Notes under the pieces: model-generated
The model's input: the letters and a program-made list of their open reading frames with translations, nothing else
Told to the model about the DNA's origin: nothing
Database searches by the model: none
Assembly (NCBI GenBank): GCA_001543395.1
Contig: LPNG01000001.1
Location: 32,526 to 87,759, forward strand
DNA length: 55,234 bases
Origin: Candidatus Alcium sp. F082
GTDB lineage: Bacteria > Bacteroidota > Bacteroidia > Bacteroidales > F082
Reading direction: 5' to 3'
Shown here: positions 43,606-51,288 of the stretch, one piece after another
Numbering within the stretch: position 1 is the first letter of the stretch
Layout of the letters: each line of letters starts with the position of its first letter
Program-made: the position numbers and the translations under genes

Positions 43606-43946
43606 TTTTCGGGATGCAGCAGGTTGTCGATGTTTTCGATATAGTCGAGCGAGTCGTCCTCGATGAAACGCAACTCAGGCACCACGCGCATCTGGTGACG
43701 AATGCGGTTGCCCAGCAAACCACGGATGGCCTTGGCGTTTTGTCCCACTTCTTCCACGACCTTCTTTTTCTCGTCCACACCGAACACACTCAGATACACA
43801 CGCGCATACGACAAGTCGGAAGTAACATTAACGCGCGTCACGGTAATCATCAGCGAGGGCACTTTTGGTTTCAGTTCCTTCTGGAATATATCGCCTAATT
43901 CTTTCAGTAGCAGTTTGTTTACTTTTTCTAATCGCTTACCTTCCAT
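43602..43946 (-). CDS. rbfA: Ribosome-binding factor A
   Basis: The 114-residue KH-fold protein has the family pattern RLEKVNKLLLKELGDIFQKEL at the start and VTSDLSYARVYLSVFG in the middle, shown in outline, and ends with the IDNLLHPEK tail. It helps 30S maturation. Its stop overlaps the permease start, so the two are co-translated. A -7 box at 44006-44013 precedes it. Confidence 0.94.
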   Translation of the reverse strand: MEGKRLEKVNKLLLKELGDIFQKELKPKVPSLMITVTRVNVTSDLSYARVYLSVFGVDEKKKVVEEVGQNAKAIRGLLGNRIRHQMRVVPELRFIEDDSLDYIENIDNLLHPEK

Positions 43947-44005
43947 AACTTCAAATTCAAAGATTCAAAATTTAAAGATTTAAGATTCAAAATTTTATGA
44001 AAGTG

Positions 44006-44013
44006 CAAAAATA
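44006..44013 (-). promoter_or_regulatory. Putative -7 box (TATTTTTG) of rbfA
   Basis: This matches TAnnTTTG on the minus strand, 59 bases before the ATG at 43946. The intervening leader is built of repeated GATTCAAA words. Confidence 0.45.
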
Positions 44014-44065
44014 GGCAATTCTTTTGAAATCTTTCGGAAAAGCATTCAGTAAACTGAAAATGATT

Positions 44066-44073
44066 ATTTTTGC
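44066..44073 (+). promoter_or_regulatory. Putative -7 box (TATTTTTG) of the subtilisin gene
   Basis: This matches TAnnTTTG, 28 bases before the ATG at 44102, divergent from the rbfA box. Confidence 0.5.
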
Positions 44074-44101
44074 GAACTGAAACATAAATAATAACATTCC
44101 A

Positions 44102-46192
44102 ATGAAATCAATCATTAAACCACTATTCATCTTGGCCATAATGGCTTTGTCCGTGTTTTCATACGCGCAGGAACCAGAGCAAAGCCAAGAATCAACCACA
44201 TATGTGGAAAACGAATTCATCATCTGGCTAGAGCAAGATGTGGATGCCGCAGACTTTGCCGCCAAGTCCAATACTGGAATCATGCCGAAAAGACAACTGT
44301 CCAAAAGGCTGAATATCTGGCTTTTCGAAATCAACGACAACAAAGAGCTTAGAGAAGACAAAATGCGCCGCTTAAACGCCAATGCTGATGTGCGTGTCAT
44401 CCAAAACAACCATACCAACATCACATTACGCGAAGCAATTCCAGATGATCCTTATTATTACCAACAATGGGCACCTGCCATTATGAACCTGCCGCAAGCT
44501 TGGGAGGAATTTACCACAGGCGGTGTCACGGCGACTGGCGACACCATCGTGGTTGCAGTCATCGACGGAGGTGCTGATTGGACCCATGAAGACCTGAATT
44601 GCTGGGAAAACGCTCATGAAATTCCCAACAATGGCATCGATGACGATGGTAACGGCTATATCGATGACTTTCATGGTTGGAATGCTTACAACCACAACGG
44701 CTATGTCGGCAGCAACAACCATGGCACTCATGTTTCGGGCATCATCGGTGCTGTCGGAAACAATGGAAAAGGCGTTTGCGGCGTGAATTGGAATGTGAAA
44801 GTCATGCCCATCGGCGGTAGTTCGAGTAACGAGTCTATCGTCGTAGAAGCCTATTCCTATGTTTTGGAAATGCGAGCGCGGTACAATGAAACTGATGGAG
44901 AAGAAGGTGCTTTTATCGTAGCTACTAATTCTTCTTTCGGGGTCGATTACGGCAATCCAGACGATTACCCCATCTGGTGCTCAATGTACGACGAAATGGG
45001 TAATGTCGGTATATTGAGTTGCGGTGCTGGCCCGAACCTAAATGTGAATGTTGATGTAGTGGGTGATGTCCCATCTGCCTGTCCTGGAAATTATCTCATA
45101 GGCATCACCAACACCACCTCGGACGACGTGAAGTACACCGGCGCGGGTTACGGCATCAACAACATTGACATTGGTGCACCCGGCACATCTATCTATTCTA
45201 CACTTCCTAACAACAATTACGGCAATATGACTGGAACCTCAATGGCCACTCCCCAAGTCTCTGGAACCATTGCGCTGATGTATGCTGCCTTGCCCGAGGA
45301 GATGATGATAGCATGCAAAAACGACCCAGCAAATTTCTGTCTTTCAGTGAGGCATCACCTTCTTAACGGTGCCGACCACTTGCCTTCGCTCGATGGTTTG
45401 GTTGCCTCAGGAAGGCGATTGAATGCCTACGGTGCAATCGAAAGTGTTTTATATGACAGCATTATACCCACTTTAACAGGCGAAGTCAATATTTCTGGAG
45501 AACCTTTCTTCGGAGAAACATTGACCGCCGAAACAAATTTGGGTTCTATGCCATCCATTCCTGATTTAGGAGAGTTGCATTACCAATGGCGAAGAGACAC
45601 AACAGCTATCGAAGGAGCTGTCTATTCAACCTACACTTTGACCGAAGATGACATTTTCGAGAAAGTCTGTGTGCAAGTCACGGCCGAAAACTGCACAGGA
45701 GCGATAACTTCACCTCTTTTTGGCCCTATCAAAAAAGCGGAACAGCCCATGCCCGAAGCTCCACAAATGGAGAGCAACACCGATACAAGCATAACTCTTG
45801 TTGCTATAGAAGATGGTGAATATAGCATCAATGGCAGCGATTGGCAACCATCTCCAGTATTTGAAGGCTTAATGCCAAGCACCTCCTATATTTTCACTCA
45901 ACGCAAGAAGGAAACAAGATCGCATTATGCCTCGCCAGTGAGTCCTGAAGCGGTATATTGCACGATGCCCTATGATTATCTTTGCGAGAACCATAGAAAC
46001 ACCTTCAAAGTCTATCCTAATCCTGCCAAGGGATATATTATCATTGAAGGCACAGGCAATATGACCGTCACGAATGCCCTCGGCCAAACCATCCTGACCA
46101 AGGAAATCAAGGGAAAAGAAAAATTAGTATTGCCGCAAGGAATGTATTTTGTGACTTTGGGTAGCGAAACGCGGAAGATTGTGGTGGAATAG
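44102..46192 (+). CDS. S8 family subtilisin-like serine peptidase with T9SS sorting domain
   Basis: The 696-residue secreted protease has a signal peptide (1-22, ending SYAQ) and a fervidolysin-like N-terminal propeptide (about 35-115). The catalytic triad is Asp155 (AVIDGGADWTHED), His207 (NNHGTHVSGIIG) and Ser380 (GTSMATPQVSG). Residues about 455-625 hold Ig-like domains. A T9SS tail runs from about 635 (KVYPNPAKGYIIIEG) to IVVE. It adds a fourth secreted protease to the C10 and C1B enzymes at 6341-11566. It is a single gene with its own promoter. Confidence 0.94.
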   Translation: MKSIIKPLFILAIMALSVFSYAQEPEQSQESTTYVENEFIIWLEQDVDAADFAAKSNTGIMPKRQLSKRLNIWLFEINDNKELREDKMRRLNANADVRVIQNNHTNITLREAIPDDPYYYQQWAPAIMNLPQAWEEFTTGGVTATGDTIVVAVIDGGADWTHEDLNCWENAHEIPNNGIDDDGNGYIDDFHGWNAYNHNGYVGSNNHGTHVSGIIGAVGNNGKGVCGVNWNVKVMPIGGSSSNESIVVEAYSYVLEMRARYNETDGEEGAFIVATNSSFGVDYGNPDDYPIWCSMYDEMGNVGILSCGAGPNLNVNVDVVGDVPSACPGNYLIGITNTTSDDVKYTGAGYGINNIDIGAPGTSIYSTLPNNNYGNMTGTSMATPQVSGTIALMYAALPEEMMIACKNDPANFCLSVRHHLLNGADHLPSLDGLVASGRRLNAYGAIESVLYDSIIPTLTGEVNISGEPFFGETLTAETNLGSMPSIPDLGELHYQWRRDTTAIEGAVYSTYTLTEDDIFEKVCVQVTAENCTGAITSPLFGPIKKAEQPMPEAPQMESNTDTSITLVAIEDGEYSINGSDWQPSPVFEGLMPSTSYIFTQRKKETRSHYASPVSPEAVYCTMPYDYLCENHRNTFKVYPNPAKGYIIIEGTGNMTVTNALGQTILTKEIKGKEKLVLPQGMYFVTLGSETRKIVVE

Positions 46193-46198
46193 TATTCG

Positions 46199-46285
46199 CA
46201 CGCAGAATCCGCTGAATTACATGAAGCGCAAAGCGATGTCAGGCATATATCCGGTAGGTTCAGCGATTTCTGCGTTTTCTGCGTG
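46199..46285. repeat. Dispersed 87-bp palindromic element, copy 2
   Basis: The ends are CACGCAGAA and TTCTGCGTG; the interior has ATGAAGCGCAAAGCGATG and GGTAGGTTCAGCG. It fills nearly all of the 99-base gap between the convergent subtilisin and dtd genes. Confidence 0.8.
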
Positions 46286-46291
46286 AGAAAA

Positions 46292-46744
46292 CTATTCCCG
46301 TCGCTTCGAGTCCATCAAAATCGTCACTGGTCCATCGTTGAGCAGTTCCACTTCCATCAAGGCGCCAAATTCGCCGCTTTGTACTTCGCGACCTGAGATT
46401 TCGGCGAGGCGTTTCAGGAATAACTCATACAGAGGTATCGCCTGCTCTGGCCGGGCAGCGCGGATGAAGCTCGGGCGGTTGCCCTTTTTGGTCAGGGCAT
46501 GGAGTGTGAACTGACTCACCACCAGGAAAGATCCTTCCACCTGATTAATGTCTAAATTCATCGAGTCATTTCCATCGTCGAAAATGCGAAGCTTGGTGAG
46601 TTTGGTACACAGCCAATCCACATCCTCTTCGTTGTCGGCTTCCTCGATGCCGAGCAAAACCATCATTCCAAGACCGATTTTTGATTTCACTTTACCGTCG
46701 ATCGTGACGGAAGCATGAGTTACTCGTTGTGCTACAATTCTCAT
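46292..46744 (-). CDS. dtd: D-aminoacyl-tRNA deacylase
   Basis: The 150-residue protein removes D-amino acids (and glycine from mischarged tRNA-Ala) from tRNA. The family motifs are SQFTLHA (canonical SQFTL) near residue 77 and NDGPVTILMDS at the C-terminus, supplying the Gly-cisPro type selectivity loop region. It is full length. It ends 6 bases from the repeat element. Confidence 0.95.
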   Translation of the reverse strand: MRIVAQRVTHASVTIDGKVKSKIGLGMMVLLGIEEADNEEDVDWLCTKLTKLRIFDDGNDSMNLDINQVEGSFLVVSQFTLHALTKKGNRPSFIRAARPEQAIPLYELFLKRLAEISGREVQSGEFGALMEVELLNDGPVTILMDSKRRE

Positions 46745-46753
46745 AAGCCAAAG

Positions 46754-46790
46754 TCCCTGAGCCCTGAGCCCGTCGAAGGGTCGAAGGGCC
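46754..46790. repeat. CCCTGAGCCCGTCGAAGGG-type repeat
   Basis: CCTGAGCCCTGAGCCCGTCG is followed by AAGGGTCGAAGGGCC in the gap between dtd and holA. It resembles a palindromic wording that recurs in many environmental genomes. A shorter relative (GAGCCCGTCGAG) lies near 53085. Confidence 0.5.
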
Positions 46791-46793
46791 GAT

Positions 46794-47795
46794 TCAACAA
46801 TGCATTAATTTGAAAATCATCTCCCTATACAAGTCCTTCTCGCTGACCTCACCACTCTCATAACCTTTCGACTTCAAGTCGAACTCGCGAAGGATGGAGA
46901 CACAGCGGATGCAGGTCGCAGGGGGATAGTTGCGCGCTGCCACCAAGTAGTCTTTGACAAAATAAGGAATCACACCCAACACGCTCGCCAGGTTGCCTTG
47001 CGACTTATCCTGCGTGCAGTGCAGCTTGATCAGTTTGGCGAAGAAGCCATATAACGAAATGGCGGCGACCAGCAAGGGGTTCTCTTTGGTATTGTCGCCA
47101 AAATAGTTCACGATTCGGTTGGCTTTCAGTACATCGCGGCTACCGATAGCATTTTGCAATTCGAACATGTTATAGTCCTTAGAGATGCCGATATTACGCT
47201 CCACATCCGCGTCGTCGATGCTCTTGTTTTTGGGCAAGGCGATGGTAAGTTTCTTCAACTCGTTGGCGACTTTATGCAGGTCGGTGCCAAGATAATCGGC
47301 AAGCATTTGCGTGGCCTTGGGCGTGATGGAATAGCCTTCACCTTTCAGGTAATTCTGAATCCAACCAGGAATATTGCTGTCGTAAAGTTTCTTCGACTCA
47401 AACCAAACGCCTTTCTTGTCAATCTTCTTGGCCAAGGTCTTGCGCTTGTCGAACTTCTTGTATTTATAGGCAAAGACGAGAAGGGTGGTTTCCGGGATCG
47501 TGTCAAGATACTTCTCAAACTCTTCCAAGTTTTTCACATCCTGTGCTTCCTTGACGATGACCACCATGCGCTCGCCCATCATCGGGAAACTACGGGCGTG
47601 GTTGGCTATGGTTTCCACATCCACGTCACGACCATAGAGCACGATTTGGTTGAAGGCGCGGTCGGCCTCATCCAAGGCCTCGTTCTCGATAGTGTCCGAA
47701 ATTATGTCAATGAAATAGGGTTCTTCACCCGTCAGGAAATAGACGGAAGCGAAGTTTTTCTTGTGGATCTCAGTAAGAATCTGCTCGTAGGTCAT
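46794..47795 (-). CDS. holA: DNA polymerase III subunit delta
   Basis: The 333-residue clamp-loader subunit opens the sliding clamp. It has the N-terminal HolA/AAA-like fold (VYFLTGEEPYFIDII), a middle RCTLAKKIDKKG-like region and a C-terminal collar domain. The family signature is weak, as usual, but the whole pattern and length fit. Its start overlaps the amn stop by one base, so it is in an operon with amn. Confidence 0.9.
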   Translation of the reverse strand: MTYEQILTEIHKKNFASVYFLTGEEPYFIDIISDTIENEALDEADRAFNQIVLYGRDVDVETIANHARSFPMMGERMVVIVKEAQDVKNLEEFEKYLDTIPETTLLVFAYKYKKFDKRKTLAKKIDKKGVWFESKKLYDSNIPGWIQNYLKGEGYSITPKATQMLADYLGTDLHKVANELKKLTIALPKNKSIDDADVERNIGISKDYNMFELQNAIGSRDVLKANRIVNYFGDNTKENPLLVAAISLYGFFAKLIKLHCTQDKSQGNLASVLGVIPYFVKDYLVAARNYPPATCIRCVSILREFDLKSKGYESGEVSEKDLYREMIFKLMHC

Positions 47796-48565
47796 CAGAA
47801 CTTCAAGTGCTTGACGGTCATGCCATTATTGATGAGTTGTCGCAACGAGTCAATGCCGATGCGCAGGTGCTCGCCGACAAAGTTCTTGCTTACCTTTTTG
47901 TCGCTCTCCTCGGTCTTCACGCCTTCGGGCACCATGGGGTTGTCGGACACCAGTAGCAGGGCACCTGTAGGGATTTCGTTATGGAAACCGACCGTGAAAA
48001 TAGTGGCCGTCTCCATGTCGACCGCCATACAACGGATCCTACGGAGGTAGTCCTTAAACTCATCATCGTGTTCCCACACGCGGCGGTTGGTGGTGTAAAC
48101 CGTTCCTGTCCAATAGTCGCGGCCATAATCGCGGATGGTGGTGGATATGGCTTTTTCGAGGCTGAATGCCGGCAGCGCAGGCACTTCAGGCGGGAAATAG
48201 TCGTTTGAGGTACCTTCGCCACGGATGGCTGCAATAGGAAGAATCAGGTCGCCAACCTTGTTGATTTTCTTGATACCGCCGCATTTGCCGAGAAACAGCA
48301 CAGCCTTAGGCTGGATGGCACTCAGCAGGTCCATGATGGTAGCGGCATTGGCACTGCCCATGCTGAAGTTGATGATGGTGATTTCGCCGTCGGTAGCGCA
48401 AGGCATGGAGCGGTCACGCCCAACGACTTCAACACCCTGCCATTCGGCAAAGCGGTCCACATAATTTTGGAAGTTGGTCAGCAAAATATATTTACCAAAC
48501 TGATCCAGGGGCAGACCTGTATAACGAGGCAGCCAGTTTTCAACTATTTCTTGCTTGGTCTTCAT
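47795..48565 (-). CDS. amn: AMP nucleosidase
   Basis: The 256-residue protein is of the short Bacteroidota type, hydrolysing AMP to adenine and ribose-5-phosphate. Nucleoside-phosphorylase-like motifs are FLGKCGGIKK, the AVDMETATIFTVGF active-site helix and LLLVSDNPMVPEGVKT. It is first in the amn-holA unit, with a -7 box at 48585-48592. Confidence 0.93.
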   Translation of the reverse strand: MKTKQEIVENWLPRYTGLPLDQFGKYILLTNFQNYVDRFAEWQGVEVVGRDRSMPCATDGEITIINFSMGSANAATIMDLLSAIQPKAVLFLGKCGGIKKINKVGDLILPIAAIRGEGTSNDYFPPEVPALPAFSLEKAISTTIRDYGRDYWTGTVYTTNRRVWEHDDEFKDYLRRIRCMAVDMETATIFTVGFHNEIPTGALLLVSDNPMVPEGVKTEESDKKVSKNFVGEHLRIGIDSLRQLINNGMTVKHLKF

Positions 48566-48584
48566 TTACTTTCAAATATTTGCG

Positions 48585-48592
48585 CAAAGATA
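48585..48592 (-). promoter_or_regulatory. Putative -7 box (TATCTTTG) of amn
   Basis: This matches TAnnTTTG on the minus strand, 19 bases before the amn ATG. Confidence 0.5.
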
Positions 48593-48614
48593 AGAATTCT
48601 ATTTGAATTGTGTG

Positions 48615-48622
48615 TATCTTTG
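48615..48622 (+). promoter_or_regulatory. Putative -7 box (TATCTTTG) of the 25-residue-repeat gene
   Basis: This matches TAnnTTTG, 8 bases before the ATG at 48631; divergent from the amn box. Confidence 0.5.
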
Positions 48623-48630
48623 CAAGGTAA

Positions 48631-49032
48631 ATGACACACTACCCCATAAAAATACTAATGGCCTTCGGCTGCACTTTCGACCCCGAGAGCGACGAGTTCT
48701 TCGACTGGTTGATGCGCAACGGCTATCCCGAACTCGGCGCCTTGAGCCGGACCATCCAGGGCGACACTGATGCCAAGGACTGGCTGATGAATCACGGCTT
48801 CCCTCAACTGGCCGCCATCGACAGCGTCATCGACAAGGAAGAAAAAGCCGCCGAATGGCTTTTGAAAAACCATTTCGAAGTCGACCTCGCCTTTGCAAAA
48901 GCCATTAATCGCGACGACGATGCGTTGAATTGGCTTGAGAAAAACGAATTGCAGGTTTTTCTCATTCTTGCCAGTAAGATTCGTAAATATCTGGATGACA
49001 AATATTTAGATTATCACAAAATCCATTTTTAA
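48631..49032 (+). CDS. Small protein of four tandem 25-residue helical repeats
   Basis: The 133-residue protein is not recognised as a named family. After a short N-terminal segment, four consecutive repeats of exactly 25 residues begin with Trp-Leu at residues 26, 51, 76 and 101 (WLMRNGYPELGAL, WLMNHGFPQLAAI, WLLKNHFEVDLAF, WLEKNELQVFLIL). Each looks like a helical hairpin with the consensus WL-x-x-N. No signal peptide is present. It is probably a small solenoid used for protein binding. The promoter gives a short leader. Confidence 0.8.
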   Translation: MTHYPIKILMAFGCTFDPESDEFFDWLMRNGYPELGALSRTIQGDTDAKDWLMNHGFPQLAAIDSVIDKEEKAAEWLLKNHFEVDLAFAKAINRDDDALNWLEKNELQVFLILASKIRKYLDDKYLDYHKIHF

Positions 49033-49073
49033 AATGACTGAAAAAAAGTTGCGCTTTGTAAAGGAAAAAATCC

Positions 49074-49081
49074 TAACTTTG
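49074..49081 (+). promoter_or_regulatory. Putative -7 box (TAACTTTG)
   Basis: This matches TAnnTTTG, 45 bases before the ATG at 49127, with a possible -33 TTG at 49049-49051 (22-base spacer). Confidence 0.5.
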
Positions 49082-49126
49082 CCGCCAATCAGACGTTGAA
49101 ATAATAATTAGAAAACTCATACAAAA

Positions 49127-49768
49127 ATGAAAAAAGGATTATCAATTCTCATCAACATCCTGCTGTTTGCAGTTATCGTGTTCTTAGCTTGGCAAGTGGT
49201 CAAGAGCATTCAGGCTCCCATCAAGTTCAACAACGAACAGAAAGCCCGCGAGACCAAGGTCGTCGAACGTCTTATCGACATCCGTAACGCCGAGGTGCTT
49301 TACAAAAACGTCAACAACAAGTACACGGCCGATTTCGACTCATTGATCCAATTCTGCCAGACCGCCGAGATCCCGATCGTGAAGATCGTCCCCGACCCGA
49401 CCGACACCACCTTCACCCGCACCATCAACGACACCTTGGGCTTTGTTAAGGTGATGGACTCCATCAAGTCGACCAGAGAGAACTTCAACATCAACGATCT
49501 GAAGTATGTGCCTTTTGCAGAGAACCAGCAACAGTTTGAACTGGAAGCCGGCATGATTAAGCGTAACGGTATCGACATCCCGGTGTTCGAAGCCCGTACG
49601 CCTTATGAAGTCTACCTGGCCACTCCTGGCGCCAACTTCAATGAGAAGGAATGGAACCAACGCCGCGACAACGCCAAGGCTGAGAAAGAAAGCATCAACC
49701 GTTATGCCGGTCTGAGAGTGGGCTCCATGGAAGAAGCCACCACCGACGGCAACTGGGAGAAACTCTAA
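49127..49768 (+). CDS. Membrane-anchored protein of unknown function
   Basis: The 213-residue protein has one N-terminal membrane helix (about 7-27; ILINILLFAVIVFLAWQVV) and a soluble periplasmic remainder. The stretch ERLIDIRNAEVLYKNVNNKY after the helix resembles the start of pilin-like proteins, but there is no prepilin cleavage site, so I do not call it a pilin. It is followed 13 bases later by the DUF3822 gene, likely in one transcript with rsmD. Confidence 0.8.
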   Translation: MKKGLSILINILLFAVIVFLAWQVVKSIQAPIKFNNEQKARETKVVERLIDIRNAEVLYKNVNNKYTADFDSLIQFCQTAEIPIVKIVPDPTDTTFTRTINDTLGFVKVMDSIKSTRENFNINDLKYVPFAENQQQFELEAGMIKRNGIDIPVFEARTPYEVYLATPGANFNEKEWNQRRDNAKAEKESINRYAGLRVGSMEEATTDGNWEKL

Positions 49769-49781
49769 ACCAGCCTGATGA

Positions 49782-50633
49782 ATGACGGCATCATTGAATC
49801 CTTATATCTCCAAGTTTGACGAGGAACTTGATGTCGAGAAGTCATCCCAATACAGAATGACCATCCAATGTGCGTTGGGTGGTTTTTCTTTTGCCCTTCT
49901 CGATGACGCAAGCAAGACCCTCTTGGGCTTGGAATACTACCAGTCAGAACTGCTGAACAGCAGCGATGACCTATTCCATGCCCTTGAGCGTGCATTGGAA
50001 GCCAAAGACCTGAACCACAAGGAGTTCAAATCGGTGACTTGCATTATCGACGAGCGATATAACGCCCTCGTCCCCCAAGCACTTTACAACGAAGCCGCCC
50101 AAAGCCAGTACCTTGACTTCGCTTTCCAGGTGCCCAACCGTTACACGTTGCAGGCCGAGCTATTGGAAGGCGTGGGATGCTACAATGTCTTCGCCTGGTC
50201 GAAGGATCTGAAAGACAAGATCATGGCCAAATGGAAACACGCCCAAGTCACCCATTCAAGCAGCGTGTTCATCACCAGTGTGATGCAAAAGCCCGAAGAC
50301 CATTGTGTGTTCGTCAACGTCAGAAACCGCGATTTCGACATGCTCATCCAGAGGGAAGGGAAGCTCTCTTTCTTCAACAACTTTAGGTTCAACACCAAAG
50401 ACGATTTTGCCTACTTCTTGGTCTTTGCCATGGAGCAGAATGGCCTTTCAGGCATGGATACACCTGTGTGTTTCACTGGACTCATCCTGCCCGCCTCCGA
50501 AATCGTCGACCTTTGTGGCCGTTACGTGAGGGACCTCTGTTTTATGGAGGACCGTCATGAGCTCAAAGTCAGCAAAGCCTTGGAGGACGTGCCTTATCAG
50601 TATTATTACCTTCATTACCAATCATTTAGATGA
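49782..50633 (+). CDS. DUF3822 family protein
   Basis: This 283-residue protein resembles an actin-like ATPase fold of the DUF3822 family, though no complete nucleotide motif is visible. In Bacteroidota it is regularly found just before rsmD, as here, with a 4-base ATGA overlap at 50630. The role is unknown; the coupling suggests a link to ribosome methylation or its control. Confidence 0.88.
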   Translation: MTASLNPYISKFDEELDVEKSSQYRMTIQCALGGFSFALLDDASKTLLGLEYYQSELLNSSDDLFHALERALEAKDLNHKEFKSVTCIIDERYNALVPQALYNEAAQSQYLDFAFQVPNRYTLQAELLEGVGCYNVFAWSKDLKDKIMAKWKHAQVTHSSSVFITSVMQKPEDHCVFVNVRNRDFDMLIQREGKLSFFNNFRFNTKDDFAYFLVFAMEQNGLSGMDTPVCFTGLILPASEIVDLCGRYVRDLCFMEDRHELKVSKALEDVPYQYYYLHYQSFR

Positions 50634-51187
50634 GAATCATCAGAGGAAGATATCAACGGCGACAAATTGTGGCGCCCAACAACCTGCCAGTGCGGCCCAC
50701 CACCGACATGGCCAAGGAAAGCCTGTTCAACATCTTGGAGAACTACTATGACTTTGAAGAGACCGAGGCCATGGATCTCTTTGCCGGCACGGGCAACATC
50801 TCGTACGAACTCGTCTCAAGAGGCTGCCCTAAGGTGGTGGCTGTCGACCAGGACTTCGGCTGTGTGAAGTTCATCCGTGAGACCGCCAACAAGCTCAACA
50901 TGAAAGAGTTGCTCGTCGTTCGTTCCGATGTGTTTCGCTTCCTCGGCACCCACAAGATGCAATATGATCTCATCTTTGCCGACCCGCCATACGACTGCGA
51001 GCATTACAACGAGTTGGTACAACTTGTTTTTGACAACAACTTACTGAAGGAAAACGGGATGTTTGTGCTAGAGCACGACAAATACCAGAGCTTCGAGGAA
51101 CATCCCCACTTCATGGAACAAAGGCATTACGGCAAAGTGAATTTCAGCTTCTTCGCACAGACCATCGAAGAGGAATCTGAGGAATGA
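50630..51187 (+). CDS. rsmD: 16S rRNA (guanine-N2) methyltransferase RsmD
   Basis: The 185-residue protein methylates a guanine of 16S rRNA late in 30S assembly. It begins MRIIRGRYQRRQIVAP, has the S-adenosylmethionine loop DLFAGTGNISYELVSRG near residue 47 and the catalytic motif FADPPYD near 118. It is full length. The start overlaps the DUF3822 stop. Confidence 0.95.
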   Translation: MRIIRGRYQRRQIVAPNNLPVRPTTDMAKESLFNILENYYDFEETEAMDLFAGTGNISYELVSRGCPKVVAVDQDFGCVKFIRETANKLNMKELLVVRSDVFRFLGTHKMQYDLIFADPPYDCEHYNELVQLVFDNNLLKENGMFVLEHDKYQSFEEHPHFMEQRHYGKVNFSFFAQTIEEESEE

Positions 51188-51197
51188 TATTTTTTTG

Positions 51198-51283
51198 CAC
51201 GCAGAACCCGCAGAAGTCTATGAAGCGCAAAGCAACGCCTACTTTTCGTCGGTAGGTTCAGCGCATTCAGCGATTTCTGCGTG
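51198..51283. repeat. Dispersed 86-bp palindromic element, copy 3
   Basis: Same ends (CACGCAGAA, TTCTGCGTG) and interior words (ATGAAGCGCAAAGC, GGTAGGTTCAGCG) as copy 2. It fills the gap between the convergent rsmD and acyltransferase genes. Confidence 0.8.
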
Positions 51284-51288
51284 AGACA

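Noticed and set aside
49127-49768. Type IV pilin or pseudopilin
   Set aside because: The helix and following stretch look similar, but there is no prepilin peptidase site and no pilus genes nearby.
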